Shown: positions 34,101 through 49,100 of the stretch, one piece after another | Layout of the letters: every line of letters begins with the position of its first letter | Numbering within the stretch: the first letter of the stretch is position 1 | NCBI RefSeq assembly: GCF_008831285.2 | Contig: NC_045138.2 | Location: forward strand, 10,242,571-10,306,570 | Length of the DNA: 64,000 nt | Direction: 5' to 3' | Source: Nymphaea colorata | Lineage: Eukaryota > Streptophyta > Magnoliopsida > Nymphaeales > Nymphaeaceae | Position numbers and translations under genes: made by a program | The notes under the pieces: generated by a model | What the model was told of the DNA's origin: nothing | Database searches by the model: none | What the model saw: only the letters and a program-made list of their open reading frames with translations

Positions 34101-37100
34101 GCTTATGCTTTACCAATTGTCCAAATGCTCTCTACTCGTAAATTGAAACACTTGCGGGCTTTAGTTGTGCTGCCTACTCGTGATCTTGCACTGCAGGTTA
34201 GGTTTTGTGTATATATCTCCACAATATGTAAAAGCCTTTTCTCAGACAATTATGTGTGTTGAGAGAAATATTGTGTGGATGTGTTTATTTCCCCTTTTTG
34301 GGAACAATAAAAGGATAGGCTTTTGTTTAGGTTGCAAATGCAGTTGTTTTATGGGAATGGCTAGAACATCAGTGTGTCTTTTGTATTTACAACAATTTTG
34401 CTCGCGTCAAGTGCTTTTCCTTTCATGTGATTTTTTTTTTTTATTGACATATTGTCCAACAACAAAGTTCATCACATTTGGAGACACAACTGTTTTTTGT
34501 GAAGGGAGGAAATAGAAGAAGAGTGAGAAAGAAGAAGAAAATGAGAGCAGGAAGAATGACAAGAAGAAGGTGGCGGAAAGTAGAAAAGAAAAAGCATGAG
34601 ACAGAGAAAGTGATACACCCACCTGTCATGAAATTAGAAAAGGAGGGAGGTTGCACCCGCACCTGCACCATGTTGTGTTCGTTTGGGTGCATTTGTTGTA
34701 ATTTCTAAACTATAAAAGTGGTAGACGAATTCATATCTAACTTTTTGAGGAAGATTGTTAACTATATTTATTTGGTTCTGGTTATTATCTTCTGCCCTGG
34801 TTTATAACCCTTCTGTTGTAGAATTGCAACCAAATATAGGATGAGAGTTTATATCCACCTGACTGGGTGTGTCAACAGTTTTGGGTTGGGCCTATAGTTA
34901 CTATCACTGTGCTGTTTAGCTCCCAGACTTGAAGTTCTACGCATATGGAGCTTACTTCTTTATGGAGGCACCTTGTAGATCTTAAGTGTATAAGTGGGAT
35001 AAGAAGCTACAAAGTGGAGATCCACTAAACTGGAGATTGGGCTAAGTTTTGGTTGAGTCGTTATATCTGCTCCCTTAGTTGTTAAGGCATGGACTAGTCC
35101 AAGCCTAGGCGTGAGTCCACACCCGTCGCCTAATTCCATCACTTAGGCGACAGGTGTTAGACTGGTGCCTAGGTGCGCCTAGGCTGGACTAGGCGCTAGC
35201 ACACCTAGTCCATGGGAAGGTGAAAAGTCACCTTCCCTTCAAATTAAGTTCTGTAATTTTATTATACAGTGTTATACTGTACGTACTTGTATTATGTGCA
35301 GTTATATTATATAATTTCTGTTATTTAAGTACAGTTTGCTGTACGTTGATTACATATTCTATATCAACTCATCTAGTGGAAGTTCCAGCCATATATTAAG
35401 TACGTATTCTATAAAACCATGAATTTCTGTATATATCTTATCTGCTCTAAAACATATTTGTGTGGAACCTATGCCAGCCTTCTTACCCATGTTAAAACCT
35501 AGGTTATGGTAAAAAGACCACCAGTTTCTCTAGTTTAGTGCATGTCTAGTAATCAGAGAAATACGTGCAGACCTCACTTTAGCATAGTCTGATGTTAGAG
35601 CTGCAAAGAAACAATATCAACCATGTAGATGGTAGTCCACACATGAAGCATAAAACGTTTCCTAAATTACTATGTTGTGAAAATCCTCTTTGATGCATTT
35701 ACTTATCAATTCATGTTCATCAAATATTCGGCACACGAGTAACAAAGTAGAAGTTTGTTAAATATTGGTAAATTTCTTCATCTTCATTTACATACTAAAT
35801 GCAGTTCTTGGTTATGGCAATGAATTCTAGATGGACTTGATTACAAAAGAGCTCTCAAAGAACTGAAATGTTAGCAACAGAGTAAAAGTCTGCTAGATAT
35901 TGGATTCTTTTTTAGGCCAGGCGCGCGTTGGCTGGTGCCTAGATGCCTTGACAACTAAGTCTGCTCCTTGGAAACTTCCTTTTGTGGTTATAGTGTATGA
36001 GTGGGATTAGGCAATGCAGGCCTGGGTGGTGCTTGTCCCTCTTCGTGCTATATGTGTATTTATGCATGTGATATAGTTGATACTTGATGCAAACAATGCC
36101 TCCCTATCCTTGCATTTAAGTTTTTGATTAGTAATAACACGCTTGGAGGCAGTGACATAAGGCACCATGGTGATATTTAGAAATTGTTATATTACAAAGA
36201 ATTAATGTCCAGTGATGTTCTTCCATTAGCTCCCCATTGATATATTTGACCATTGGAGGCCGAAATATTTTAGTGAAGATTGAAGGGCAGCCAAGATAAT
36301 CGGATTGTTAGATTTAAGGTCGTCTGTGCATAATTTGTTGGTGAGTAGATGAAAAACTATATAAAGAAAGCTGCAGGAATACTCAATCTTAAAAATACAA
36401 CAAAGTGTAGGGTGAGGCTGTAATTTGTTTTTGTTTTTTCATAGCATATAACTAAGGCATGATTCAGTTGCTAAGGCATCCTAGGAAAGGATGTTACCAT
36501 TGATTGTATCATGCACTGACTCATTCTTGAAAACACCAGTAATATCCCTAGCGGAGATTGGAGAACAGCCAAAACTATCATAGTGTTAAATTTAAGGCAA
36601 TCTGTGCATAATTTTTTTATGAGAAGATGAGAAACATATGAAAAAGATGCACCCTGGCTCATGTTTGCAAGTACACATCCAATGTACAGTGAGGTTGTAT
36701 TTTTTGTTTTTTGTTTTTTATAGCTTGTTGACTCGGGTGTGGTTCAGTTGGTGATGCTTTCTATAGAAAAGGTAGTTACATTTTTTTTTCATGCATTTTC
36801 TCTTTCTACAAGGCCAACATCAAACACAATCTGCTTATCTGTTCTCATGAAGAAAATTAGGATATTTTGGTATTGACTTCTTTGAATTTTGATATATGAA
36901 ACTCAAAATAATGTTAAGTGAACAGGTTGAACCTGTAGGTTAGGGATTGATTTTCTCTGACTGTTTTATGATCACTGTCCTCCTCTTGCCTATCCTCATC
37001 TTTGGATGTTTTGTATCTGTCCCTTGATGCAGGTCTCGGATGTGTTCTCTGCTATTGCACCTGCAGTTGGGCTACAAGTAGGCATTGCTGTTGGGCAGTC

Positions 37101-40100
37101 TTCAATGGCTGAAGAGGTTTCATCTCTGGTACAGAAGCCCAAGTTCTCTATGGAATTCTCTTGTGATCCACCAGATCTCTGCTCATCACTAACAAGTTCT
37201 GTAGACATACTTGTAGCCACACCAGGGCGATTGATGGACCATATAAAGACCACCAAAAGTTTTACACTAGAGCATCTTTGCTATCTAGTAAGTTATTAAG
37301 ACCGTGCAATCTATTGACTGTCCTAATTGCAAATGATCCTACTATATTGTCCAATTGAAATGTCTGTGACTCTGTTCTCCTTGTCGCTACAGAAGATATT
37401 GGAGTTCTATCTTCTTCCAACATTTGTTTTAATAGAACAATATTACTTTTCGCATTCTCATCTAAAGTTCATATGCTCTACATTTCTAAATTTCTTAGTG
37501 CATGCATTTTCCAAAGACAATATTCGACATATGACATATCGATGCTCATAGGTCATTGATGAAACTGATAGATTGCTGAGGGATGCATATCAATCTTGGT
37601 TACCTACTGTTCTTCAGCTCACTCAAATGAATGAACAACAAATGCTCAGATATGAAGGGTCACCAACTTTTGGGCCATTGAGAACCTTGAGAAGATTGTA
37701 TGCACCAGCCTTATTTCCTTGTCTTATTTTTTCTCTACCGAACCACACATACTCATATAGTTCATTGCAGGGGCCCTGGGAGAGGGTTGTGGAATAAAAG
37801 ATATCCAAGAGTCATGAAGGTAACCCTTTCTGCTACATTGACACGAGATCCTAGCAAGCTTTCTCAACTTAATCTATATCATCCTTTATTCTTGACAACT
37901 GGTGCATCTGGAACACGGTATCAACTCCCTAACCAGCTAGAATCTTACAAACTGGTAAAGTGCTAATCTAATTCTGTTTTAATGATGTCATTTTCTTGAG
38001 TTTGCTTCATCATATTTTTTTTCCCAAAGTTGATGCTTAACTGATTATAGAAGTATGATTAATTCTTTCATCTTTCTATGTTTATTATTTTAGATCTGTG
38101 ATTTGAAGATGAAGCCCCTTTATTTGTTTACGCTTCTTCAAAAATTAAGTGGAGAGAAGAGCATTATCTTTACATCATCTGTACGATCGACCCACAGACT
38201 TTGTACATTATTGAATTGCTTTGGTGAATTACCTTCTAAAATTAGTGAATATTCTAGTCTTCAGCATCAATCTGTGCGAAGGTACTGTATATAGACATTG
38301 AATTTAACATGAAAATATATACTTTATGTTCTACAACAAGATTAGTGACTTGCGGAGTGTTGATGCATGAATTCAATTTTCTGCAGCATGACACTTGATG
38401 CCTTTCGGGCAGGCGACATACAGGTCATTGTTGCTTCAGATGCCATGACTCGTGGTATGGATATTGAAGGGGTCTACAATGTCATTAATTATGACATGCC
38501 TCCATATATCAAGACATATGTTCATCGGGCTGGTCGCACTGCTCGTGCAGGTCGACCTGGGTGTTGCTTCACATTACTGAGGAAGGATGAGGTAGTGCCA
38601 TATTCTTCAAGGCTGGCATAATAATTTAATTAATTATCAATTTCATTGTTTCCTTTTCCTACTTATTACAATATTATATCAAGTGCATATCTGTAAGCAT
38701 TTATTTGGTAGGAATGAATTTTCTCAAAAAAGTTCTAGCCTCTTAACCAATCACCATAGATCTCTTTAAGTATTCTATAGGATATCAGTCATTATATGGA
38801 TGGTTTTGCTTACCATCAAATTTCAAAGAACTTGATGACTTGTTTATGCTTTCAGCTTTCAGGTCGCAGTGTCACACATATAGTTCAATTTACTAGGGTA
38901 ATAAATTCATAAGTTAACTATGTTCTTCATATCCATCATATGTATAAGATAGACTAGGATAATAAAAGGTAGTAAGTCAATTTATAGACTAGGAGAAAAG
39001 GTAGCATGTCAATTTATGCTTTATGAGCTAGGATGTTATTTTAAAACCTTATTTAATGATTACTTTGACATAATAAGTTCACAGCATTTTAGTTGTTTCA
39101 CTTTAAACTTCAAAGAAAGCAGCAATCAATTCCTGAAGGATATTCACATCCAGTAGTGTAGAGTATTTATGGCAACTTTGAGTGGATGTGGACCCTAACA
39201 GTACTTAATCTGTTGCTGCATTTGGTCCTCCTGCCATTTTCCCAGGCAGCATTTTCCCAAATTCAATCCTTGATATGGCATGATACGGATCATACACAGC
39301 TGAGCCTATGACCTAAGGTTTGGATCTGTGTCAATTCCTTCCCCCTTAACGCACACTTTGCTTTTGATATATGAGGGATTTTGTCAGTTTACATTATCTC
39401 ACTGTAACTTAACCTATGCTTTTGTATGTATATTGAGTCTGTCAAATGCACCCAAGCATCTCTCTTGGTTCTGAAACATCCTTTGGAGCTTTTAGAATTA
39501 TGTAATCTTACTTGTCAATTGTCATTTACCATTCATGAAAATTCACACATTAGAGATCATTTAGAGACTCACACAGTTACGTTTTAATTTGTAGAAGAGG
39601 TAAGAAAATGCAATGGAGATGGTGGATAGTGAATATGTAGTAGGCTGCTGGCATTAGAGGGAGAGAGAGAACTGTCTTTTGAGATCAGTGTACTTGTCTT
39701 CTGGTCATTCACAGGGATTCACAGGGATATGAAAAACTGAGGGTCCTCATTGTGCTTCAATTAATTTCTCAGATGTATTAGGGGCTGTTTATTGCTGTAG
39801 TCTTGCTGCAGTATCTGAGCAATCAAGTTCCTCTATTTGCTTAGGTTCAAATATATCATACTGATATAACTGCTAATTGATCTGATGTAAAGTATCATTG
39901 CTGGTCATTTCTTTATTCCCACCAGGAAAAAGGAAAAAGTAGAAGTAAAAGAAAAGAGAGAACAAAAGGAAGGGGACCTTTTTATCATTTAAAGTGGGAT
40001 TGCATCTAAGGTTGCCTTCCGAACTGACTTCTGGTTTTTGGTTGTCTCTTTTTTCAGTCATCTTCGTTGTGTCATTACCTACTTTTCAAGCATGGATTAT

Positions 40101-43100
40101 TCTCATTCTCAACTGGAGTTTTATCCAATTTATTGAGCCAACTTGTTTTTAAGACTCAACAACTTCTATTTCTGGGTCTGAAAAAGACAAATTGCTTTAT
40201 TCTTACAGAGCTGAGATCTCTCTAGACACCTGGATGAATCGCTTCCTTTTCCACTAGAATTTGTCACAAGGAAATCCAAGATGAAAAAGAGTTGCTTCTG
40301 CCCAATTTCTTGAAGTTCTAAGTTTGTCTTCTGGATGAAGCAAGATCCAAATTTAGTTGCCTGTATCACCTCTACTTTGTCTCATGAGGTACTAATGGCC
40401 ATATCAAATGATTGTTCAACGATAAACCAATGAAGCAAATTGGTTTATACCTATTCTCAGATATCAAAAGCAACAGTTTTATTTCTCAAACATGAGTTCC
40501 AGCTTCAAAAAGGGTTCTATGTCAGAGACGAAGTACTTAAATGAAGTGCATTACAGATCAATTAGCAGTTGTAGAGGCTGCAAAGTGTCAGATAAGGTTG
40601 AAGTGTAATAAAGATTAAGTGGATTGGGGCCTAAAAATCGTGTCTATACAACCTCTTTATATTTGTGCTCGTTTGCTGCCTTGGAAATTTTTGTCTGCAA
40701 AGGTCTCACAGTATGAGATGATGATGAAGAGGAAGACTGATGGTTCTGATGTATAGTCCAACAGGCATGGAGTTCTTACTAGGATGTCCAGAAATACGAG
40801 GGTGTGGTGATTTTTCCCTTTTCGAGGAAGATGCTGAGCTATAAGTGCATAACGAGGTCGAGAGCTATAGGCCACTCTTCGCTTGCCACTTTGAGTGCAA
40901 GAAATCCATATTTAAGAACTGTTCTTAGAAGGGAGAATCATCATCGAGTAGAAAAGAGCCAGAAGTGCCAGTGGCTAGCAGGGTGGGAAGAAGCTTCTCT
41001 TGACTGGAATATCATTGTCAAATGAAGACATTGAAGCATGTTTTTGACAAGGGCAGCTTACGATGAAGGTGCAAGTCTTATGCAGTTGAACAGTGAGCTT
41101 TGGCGTCCATTGCTAAGTGCAAAACTCCCTTTTAGCAATGCCAGTGGCTATTCATCTACTTGTGTTTAAAATTAATGCCTGTGTGCGACATTGCTGCCAG
41201 AGGTCAACAGGTTTGTGTTCCTTAAATAGACTGTTGACATATGTTGTATTTGGGTCACCTATCCGGGTTTGGATTTCGACCCGATCCAGTGTGTTACTGT
41301 TATGGGCCTACTTAACCTGTGTAAACCCTAATTTCAGTGTGAATGATATTCTAAGAGAGAGAGAGTCTGGTTGCTAGTGGGCACCTCCTCACCCGTGGTT
41401 TTTTCCCTCTTGTTGAGGGGTTTTCCACGTTACATTGTGTTCATTTCTTGTTTTTGACTATACATGGTATCAGAGCCGGCTGGTTCTGAAATTACTGTTC
41501 AGTTTAGACCGAAAATCCCTGGACAGTGTTTGGGTGAAGGATTCCCTGTTGCCTGCTTTCTGCCGCTGCCGTGAACTTCCGACTTCCCACTGCTCGCTCG
41601 AAGCCACCCTCGCCCGACCACTGCTCCCCACTGGCTTCCGGCTTCCCACTGCTCGCCGCCGTGGTCTTTTGGTGTCGTTGCCCTGAGTTCCGGGAAGGTC
41701 TGCCGACGGAGTCCACTGTTACGCGGATCGCCCAAGGGTCGCTGTTGGTTATGCGCTCCTTGTTCAACGGTTGAGTAGTCGCCATGGAGTTCTGGCGCCC
41801 TTATTCTGCTGCCTTCTGTCGTGTGTGGGGGCTATCGCTATGCTTCTACCGTCGCCAGTGCCAGCTGGTCGCCTCCCATCCGTCGTCGCCTGAGCTGTCT
41901 GTTTGCTGCCCCTGCTCAAGTGTGCACAACACCGACGCCTGAGCCTCGGCTACCGTCCCCCTGCTCTGCCGTGCTCCCTGCTCTCCTGTGCTCCCTGCTC
42001 CACCGTGCTCCCTGCTCAGTCTGTCGATTCTTTGGGGCGTCTACAACTGAGAATATTCCAGTTCACTACAATTCGCCTCACCAAGGAAAATTACCTTCAA
42101 TGGTCTGCAGCGATCACTATGGGGATTGCTGGACGGGGCCGAATTGCGTATGTTAACGGAAGGAAAGTTGAACCTGCTGAGACTAATGTTGCTTAGGACA
42201 CGTTGTTTCTTGAGGGCAACCAAGTTAAGACTTGAATTGTCAACTCTGTGTCCCCCGAGATTCAACCTCTTATTCTTTGCAAGAGGACTGCGAGGGATAT
42301 GTGGGTTATACTTGAGCAGATGTTTGGCCAAAAGAAGAAAGTTGTTCGGGTGTATCAGTTGATGAAGGATGTCTATTCTCTTTGGCAAGGTGAACACTCT
42401 GTAGCAGATTTCTATGCTGTCTTGAAATCTAAGTGGGAGGAACTTGACTACTACTCTGATGACACTTGAGATTGTCCTCAAGATCAAGTGCGTTATTTAG
42501 CCAAAGAATGGGAGAATAGGGGTATTCCTATTTTTAGCAGGGTTGAATGATGACTTTGAAGGTACAAGGAGTCAAATCCTTAATTCTGACAGACTACCTA
42601 GTGTTGAAGATGTTTACTCTCGTGTAGAGGCTGAAGAGCAACGCCGCCTTGTTATTACTAGAAAAAAGGGGGATCACATCTCGTATAATGAGAGGTCTGC
42701 CCTTGTTAGCCGTGGTCCTGTAGGAGCTGCCCGACCTCCTCGCAAGTTCACTCACTGCAATAAAATTAGTCATACAGTGGATTTTTGTTGGGACCTCCAT
42801 CCTAAAAAAAAGAATAGTCGAGGGAAACCTTCCAGTGGGAAGAAATCTACTTCTGATGCTACCAACTCTAGTGGAGGGACAACTTCTATCTCAGCTGAAC
42901 AGATTCGTGAGCTTTGTGCTTATCTAAGTCAGTTGGTCAGGCCGAAGTGTCAGATGATGTAAAGGTTAACCATGATTTGGCCATTTCTGGTGAAAAAGGT
43001 AATTCTTGTATGGAAGAATGGATTGTTGACAGTGGTGCCACCCATCACATGACTGGTAATCCTAAGTTTTTTCATGAGTATAAACTATCTTCCGATGGTT

Positions 43101-46100
43101 CCTTTACCTTTGTGGCAGGAAAAGCGAGTCTTTCTTTGTTAAACAAATTTTTAGTGCATGGTGCCTTACATGTTCCTCATCCTCCCTTGGATATGTTATC
43201 TGTGAGCAAGATTACTAAGGAGTTGAACTGTGAACTCATATTCTCTACAAATCGTTGTGTTTTGCAGTACTTGGTGACATGAAAGAGAATTGAGATTGGT
43301 TTGGTGTCTAAAGGCTTATATTGACTTCCCATCTGTGTGGCCAATGCTCTTATGACAACAATTAGCAGGACCGAGAAGAAGAAAGAAGATTGTCTTTAGT
43401 TTTTTTTGTATTGGCATGAACGCCTTGGACATCTCCCTTTTGGAGTTTTGAAAAAGTTATTTCCTGAGTTATGTTCTAGTTTGGACATATCTATGATATC
43501 TTGTGATGTATGTCAGTTTGCTAAACATGTTAGGGCTTCATACCTTGTTTCCAACAGTCGTGCTAATGAAGTTTTTTCCTTGATCCATTCTGATGTGTGG
43601 GGGCCTTCGGGAATTCATACCCGTTGTGGTTTTCAGTATTTTATAACATTTATAGATGATTACTCACGGACTACCTTTGTTTACCTCTTGAAAGATCGTA
43701 GTGAAGTGCCTCATGTCATAGAGACTTTCATTCTTCTTGTGGAGAACCAATATGGTGGTTCTGTTAAGACATTTCGGTCTGATAACACTCGTGAGTATGT
43801 GTGTCATGCTGTTGAGGATTTCTTTCGAAAAAGGGGGATTGTTCATGAGACATCTTGTAGTTATACAACTCAAAATGGGGTCGCTGAGAGGAAAAATTGT
43901 CAGTTGTTTAATGTCATCAAAGCCCTCTTGTTTCAAAGGAATCTTCCCAAACATTATTGGGGAGATACTGTTCTTACCAGCGCATGCCTAGTCGTGTGTT
44001 AAATGGGCGGACGACCCACTCTATGCTTCCAGGGAATCGTCAACCCCTTCACCTCCCCCCTCGTGTCTTTGGGTGTGTTTGCTTCATTCATGATCACAGC
44101 CTTAATGTTAAAAAACTTGATTCAAGGTCAATCAAGGGAATATTTGTTGGGTATCCTCCTACTCAAAAGGGGTATAAATGTCTTGATCCTACCACTGGTT
44201 GTGTTTACGTTATCAAGGATGTCACATTCTTGGAACACGTCTCTTATTTCAGTGAGAATCCTCTTCGAGGGGAGAAGTCTATGTCACGGGAAAAGTATTC
44301 TCCGAGTCAGGAAATTCAGTTTACTGATTTCTTGGAGTACAAGCAGGAAGAGAGTCCATCGGGTGTTGAGGTGCTTGAACATGAGAGAAATGAAGGATGT
44401 TCCACTGGGACGGAAGAAGAATGTAATCGCTTGTTTGGGCAGATGTACTCTAGGCAAAGAGTTCTACAGATAAGGTGACTGATGGTGAGAATTCTACTCC
44501 TAATCCCAATCCTACTTCTTCCCTGGATGACCTAAGTCGTGCTCAGAAGAAACCTGTTGAGGAAGACATTCAGACAGAAACTGAAAATGAGGAGCTTCAG
44601 ACAGAAACTGAAAATGAGGAGCTTCCCATTGCCCTGAGAAAGGGTGTTAGGTCCTATACCCAACACCCTATTGGTAACTTTGTGTCATATTCTAGACTGA
44701 GTACGAATTACAAATGTTTTGTATCATCTCTCTCTTTGGCTGTGATTCCCAGGACTGTTACAGAGGCTCAGAGTGATCCCAAGTGGATTCATGCTATGCA
44801 AGAAGGGATGGAAGCTTTGATCAGAAACCGAACATGGGAAGTGGTAGAGATCCCTGAAGCGGCTCATCTGGTTGGATCCAAGTGGTTCTACACCATTAAG
44901 TACAAACCAGATGGGAATGTTGAGAGGTACAAAGCTCGCCTGGTTGCTAAGGGGTTTAGTTAGAAATATGAGATTGATTACTTGGAGACATTTGCTCCTG
45001 TTGTGAAGATGAAGACTGTTAGAGTTATTGTTTCTCTAGCAGTGTTGAAGGAGTGGAAGATGTGCCAACTTGACGTTAAGAATGCTTTTCTCAATGGAGA
45101 TCTTGAAGAAGAAGTATATATGTGTATGCTCCCAGGATATGAGAAACCGGGAAAATGTTGTAAACTGAAGAATGCTTTGTATGGGCTCAAGTAGTCTCCT
45201 CGCTCATGGTTTGAACGTCTTAGACTTGTAATGAGACAACATGGCTACAATCAAGGAAACAAAGATCATACTCTCTTTGTAAAGAGCAAGGAAGGTAAGG
45301 TTACTCTCTTGTTAGTCTATGTTGATGATATGATTGTTACATGTGATGATGAAGATGAGATAACAAGATTAAAGGGTTTATTGGTTGCTGAATTGGTCTC
45401 AAGGATCTTGGCAAAAATTGCTAGATCAGGTACGACCCTTGTGCTAAATTAAAAGAAGCATACCCTGGATTTACTGAAGGAGATAGGAAAACTAGGTTGT
45501 AGACCGGCTTCTACTCCTCTGGATGCTGGACACAAACTTAGTATTAAGGATGAAGAACCTCTTTGTGAAGAAGCTAAGGGTAGGTATCAACGTCTGGTTG
45601 TAAGATTGATCTACCTCACTCTGACTAGACCTGATATCACATTTGCTGTAAATGTGATGAGTCAGTTCATGCACACACCTACAAGATACTCACTTGAAGG
45701 CTGTCGACAGAATCTTGTGTTACTTGAAGAGGAATCATGGCAAGGGGCTTCTATATGTGAAACAAAGGTCGATTGAGATTGAAGGGTATTCAGATGCAGA
45801 CTGAGCATGCTATGTTGATACTAGAAGATCTACTTCAGGGTACTACGTCTACTTGGGGGAAAAACTTGTTGTTTGGAGGAGCAAGAGACAAGATGTTTGT
45901 TCCCGCTCAAGTACAGAAGCTGAATATAGGGCTATTACTACTGGAGTGTCAGAATTACTGTGGCTGAAAGTATTACTGACTGATATTGGGATAGAGACGG
46001 AAGGACCTATGAAGATATACTGTGATAACAAATCCGCAATCAATCTGGCCAACAACCCTGTGTTACATGACCGAACAAAGCATGTCGACATTGACCATCA

Positions 46101-49100
46101 CTTCATCCGGGAGAGAATTGATGTCAGAGAGTTGATTGTACCATATATGAAATCCGAAGATGACTAAAGCCTTACCTGTGACTCAGGTTGAGAGAAATGT
46201 ATCCAAGTTGGGCATGTTTGATATGTATGTCTAACTTGAGGGGGAGTGTTGACATATGTTGTATTTGGGTCACCTATCCGGGTCTGGATCTAGACTCGAT
46301 CCAGTGTGTTACTGTTATGGGCCTACTTAACTTGTGTAAACCCTAATTTCGGTGTGCGAGAGAGAGAGTCTGGTTGCTAGTGGGCACCAGGCCTCCTCAC
46401 CCGTGTTTTTTTCCCTCTTGTTGAGGGGTTTTCCACATTACATTGTGTTCCTTTCTTGTTTTTTATTTTACATTGACAAATTTATAAACAAGGAAAAAAC
46501 AGATCATCTTCAGAAATAGGGAAGAACAAGATGCTTCTTCCATCATACGTAGCGTAGATATTCCTCCCACAAGACAACCATCCACAAGAGATAACCTGTT
46601 GAAAATGGGGTAGCCATGCATTCTTTCCTTGAAAATTCAATCATTTTTGCCTCAAATTAAAAATATAAGTGAACTTATAACCTTTTTTGCCAAGTTTCCA
46701 AGACAAACAAATGAACTGAGATTATAAATATGACTGTCAAATTGTAAGCAGTTCCAGCGAGATCATGAAATAAGAATGTTATAGGGTCTAATTGAGTGTA
46801 CTAAATTATACAAGCCAAATGGGAGCATTAAATTATACAAGGCTAGACTTGTAACAGAGGACTTAATGCAGGAGAATGTACATGATTATAATGAAAAATT
46901 TAATCCTGTTGTTAAGATGAGAACAATTTGGATTATACTCTTGCTAGCTGTTGATCACGGGTGGTTGTAGAGTTAGATGTAAAAACACGTTCTTACATGG
47001 TGACTTGAGGGAGGAGATATAAGTGAAACTACCCGCACGACATAGAGGAAACCCCAAAGCATATGTACGTAAGTTGAAGAGAGCTGTCTATAGTTCGAAG
47101 CAGATTTCTCAATCTTGGTTTTAAAGCTTTTCTTTAGAGATCCACAAATTGAAACATGACTTTATTGATTTGAACTGGATCATCCACTATTTATCTTTAA
47201 AGCTATGGACATGTGTCCACATTATTGTTGAATATGTAGATGACAGTTGAAGATGCAAAATGATGGATCTTGGTAGTTTACAATACTTTCCTAGGGTGGA
47301 GATGGATAAGAAAGATAGAGTTTGTCTTAACTCCACGAAAGTACACACTAGACATATTTATTAAGGCATAAATGAAAGTTTACAAACCATTGGCTAAACT
47401 TTGTGTAATCGATAAAAAACTTAACCCTCAAAATGGAGATCTTTTTTGACTCATTATCATGATCTGATCAGGTATGGTAGTTAGTGTAAGAATCTTCTCA
47501 AAATACCATGAGACCACGTCTCTCCGTCTGATAATAAGGGGGATGGAGAATAGAGAATAGAAGGGAAGCAATGAAGGAGAGAATGTCGTCGGCCAATGCA
47601 GCCGCACGATGCTTGATCTCTATATTAAAACATGACCTAATCAGGTTACAACAAAAGGAATAAAACATGAAGTAATTACAAGAGATACCACCGCCTAATA
47701 TGTTTAGGCGTGAAAAAAGAAAGAAAGTGGATCGGGTCTGAACAGACCCGATCCAATATACATACAGACTTAACAGCCCCCCTCAAGTTGTGCATGAGAT
47801 TTGATCATGCACAACTTGTTTTTCAAATCCCAAAAGTGCTGCCCTGTGAGTCCTTTGGTAAAAAGATCCGCTATCTGTTCACTGGTGGAGATATAAGTAG
47901 GCAAGATCTCGGCTTCTTCAACCTTCTGACGAATGAAGTGTTGATCAATCTCAATGTGTTTGGTACGATTATGCAAAACGGGGTTGTAGGCAATTTTGAT
48001 TGCGCTTTGATTGTCACATAGTAATGATGACTGAACAATCGGAAGATTGAGCTCGCCAAGCAAATGCCGTAACCATGACGCTTCAGCTGTCCCTGCAGCC
48101 ATTGCTCTATACTCTGCCTCAGTGCTAGATCGTGCAACTGCGTGCTGCTTTTTACTGCTCCAACAAATGAGATTAGAATCAAGAAAAAGACAAAAACCTG
48201 AAACGGAGCGTCGGTCATCGGGATCTCCTGCCCAGTCTGCATCAGTATAAGTATATATGCTATGTCCAAGAGAAACATTGGGGCACTTTGTATAGACCAG
48301 TCCATCCCCAAGAGTAGCTTTGAGATACCGTAAGATCCGCTTAGCGGCATCCATATGTCCTTCTATGGGTGCATGCATAAATTGAGAAATCTGATTTACA
48401 GCATATACTATGTCTGGGCGAGTAAAAGTGAGGTATTGTAACATACCAACAATGCTGCGATAGAAGGTAAGATTTGAATAGGCAGCGGTTCCATCAGAGG
48501 CAGCCAATTTAGTGTTCAGAACACTAGGAGTAGTTATGGGTTTGCAATTAATCATACCTGCCCTGTCTAAAATATCAAGGGTATACTTATGCTGGGTAAG
48601 AGTCAATCGATCATTCGTCCTGTCAAGTTCAACACCCAAGAAGTACCATAGTTCGCCGAGATCCTTCATCTTGAATTCTTGCTGCAACATACCCTTAACA
48701 TAAGATATATGTGAAGAAGAATTCCCAGTTATAACAATATCATCTACATATATAAGTAACCAAGTGGTAGCTTCTCCGGTATGATATATAAACAAGGAAT
48801 GATCGAGAGAGCTTCGTAGAAAACCAACTTGTTGTATATGATGAGAAAACCGATCGAACCATGATCTAGAAGCTTGCTTCAGCCCATATAAAGACTTGTG
48901 TAACTTACAAACCCACTTGTGAGGATCATGAGTAGTGTAGCCGGGAGGTTGCTCCATGTATACCTCTTCCTTAAGAATCCCATGAAGAAAAATATTTTTG
49001 ATGTCTAACTGGTAAAGAGACCATCCATATGAGACTGCAAGAGAAATAATCACACGTATTGTGCCCATCTTGATAACAGGACTGAATGTTTCATCATAAT

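Larger units (their letters stand above)
41232..46472 (+). mobile_element. Ty1/copia retrotransposon in RH1 intron 7
   Basis: LTRs 41232-41464 and 46247-46472 both begin TGTTGACATATGTTG and end in TACA or TTACA-like sequence. PBS TGGTATCAGAGCCGG starts at 41465; PPT CTTGAGGGGGAG ends at 46246. Flanks TAGAC (41227-41231) and TTGAC (46473-46477) match 4 of 5. The LTRs differ by several substitutions (about 3%) and two indels. It lies in the same direction as RH1. Gag-pol is broken. Confidence 0.9.

Noticed and set aside
34407-34708. Frames on both strands in RH1 intron 2
   Set aside because: They reflect an A/G-rich stretch and have no motif or splice support.
37006-37299. RH1 exon 3 starting at ATG 37006 as a separate gene
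   Set aside because: The sequence before 37033 is intron with a good GATGCAG acceptor, and the frame continues from exon 2.
41504-42156. GC-rich frames at the start of the 41-kb copia
   Set aside because: They are leader and gag 5' sequence of the retrotransposon in alternative frames, not a host gene.
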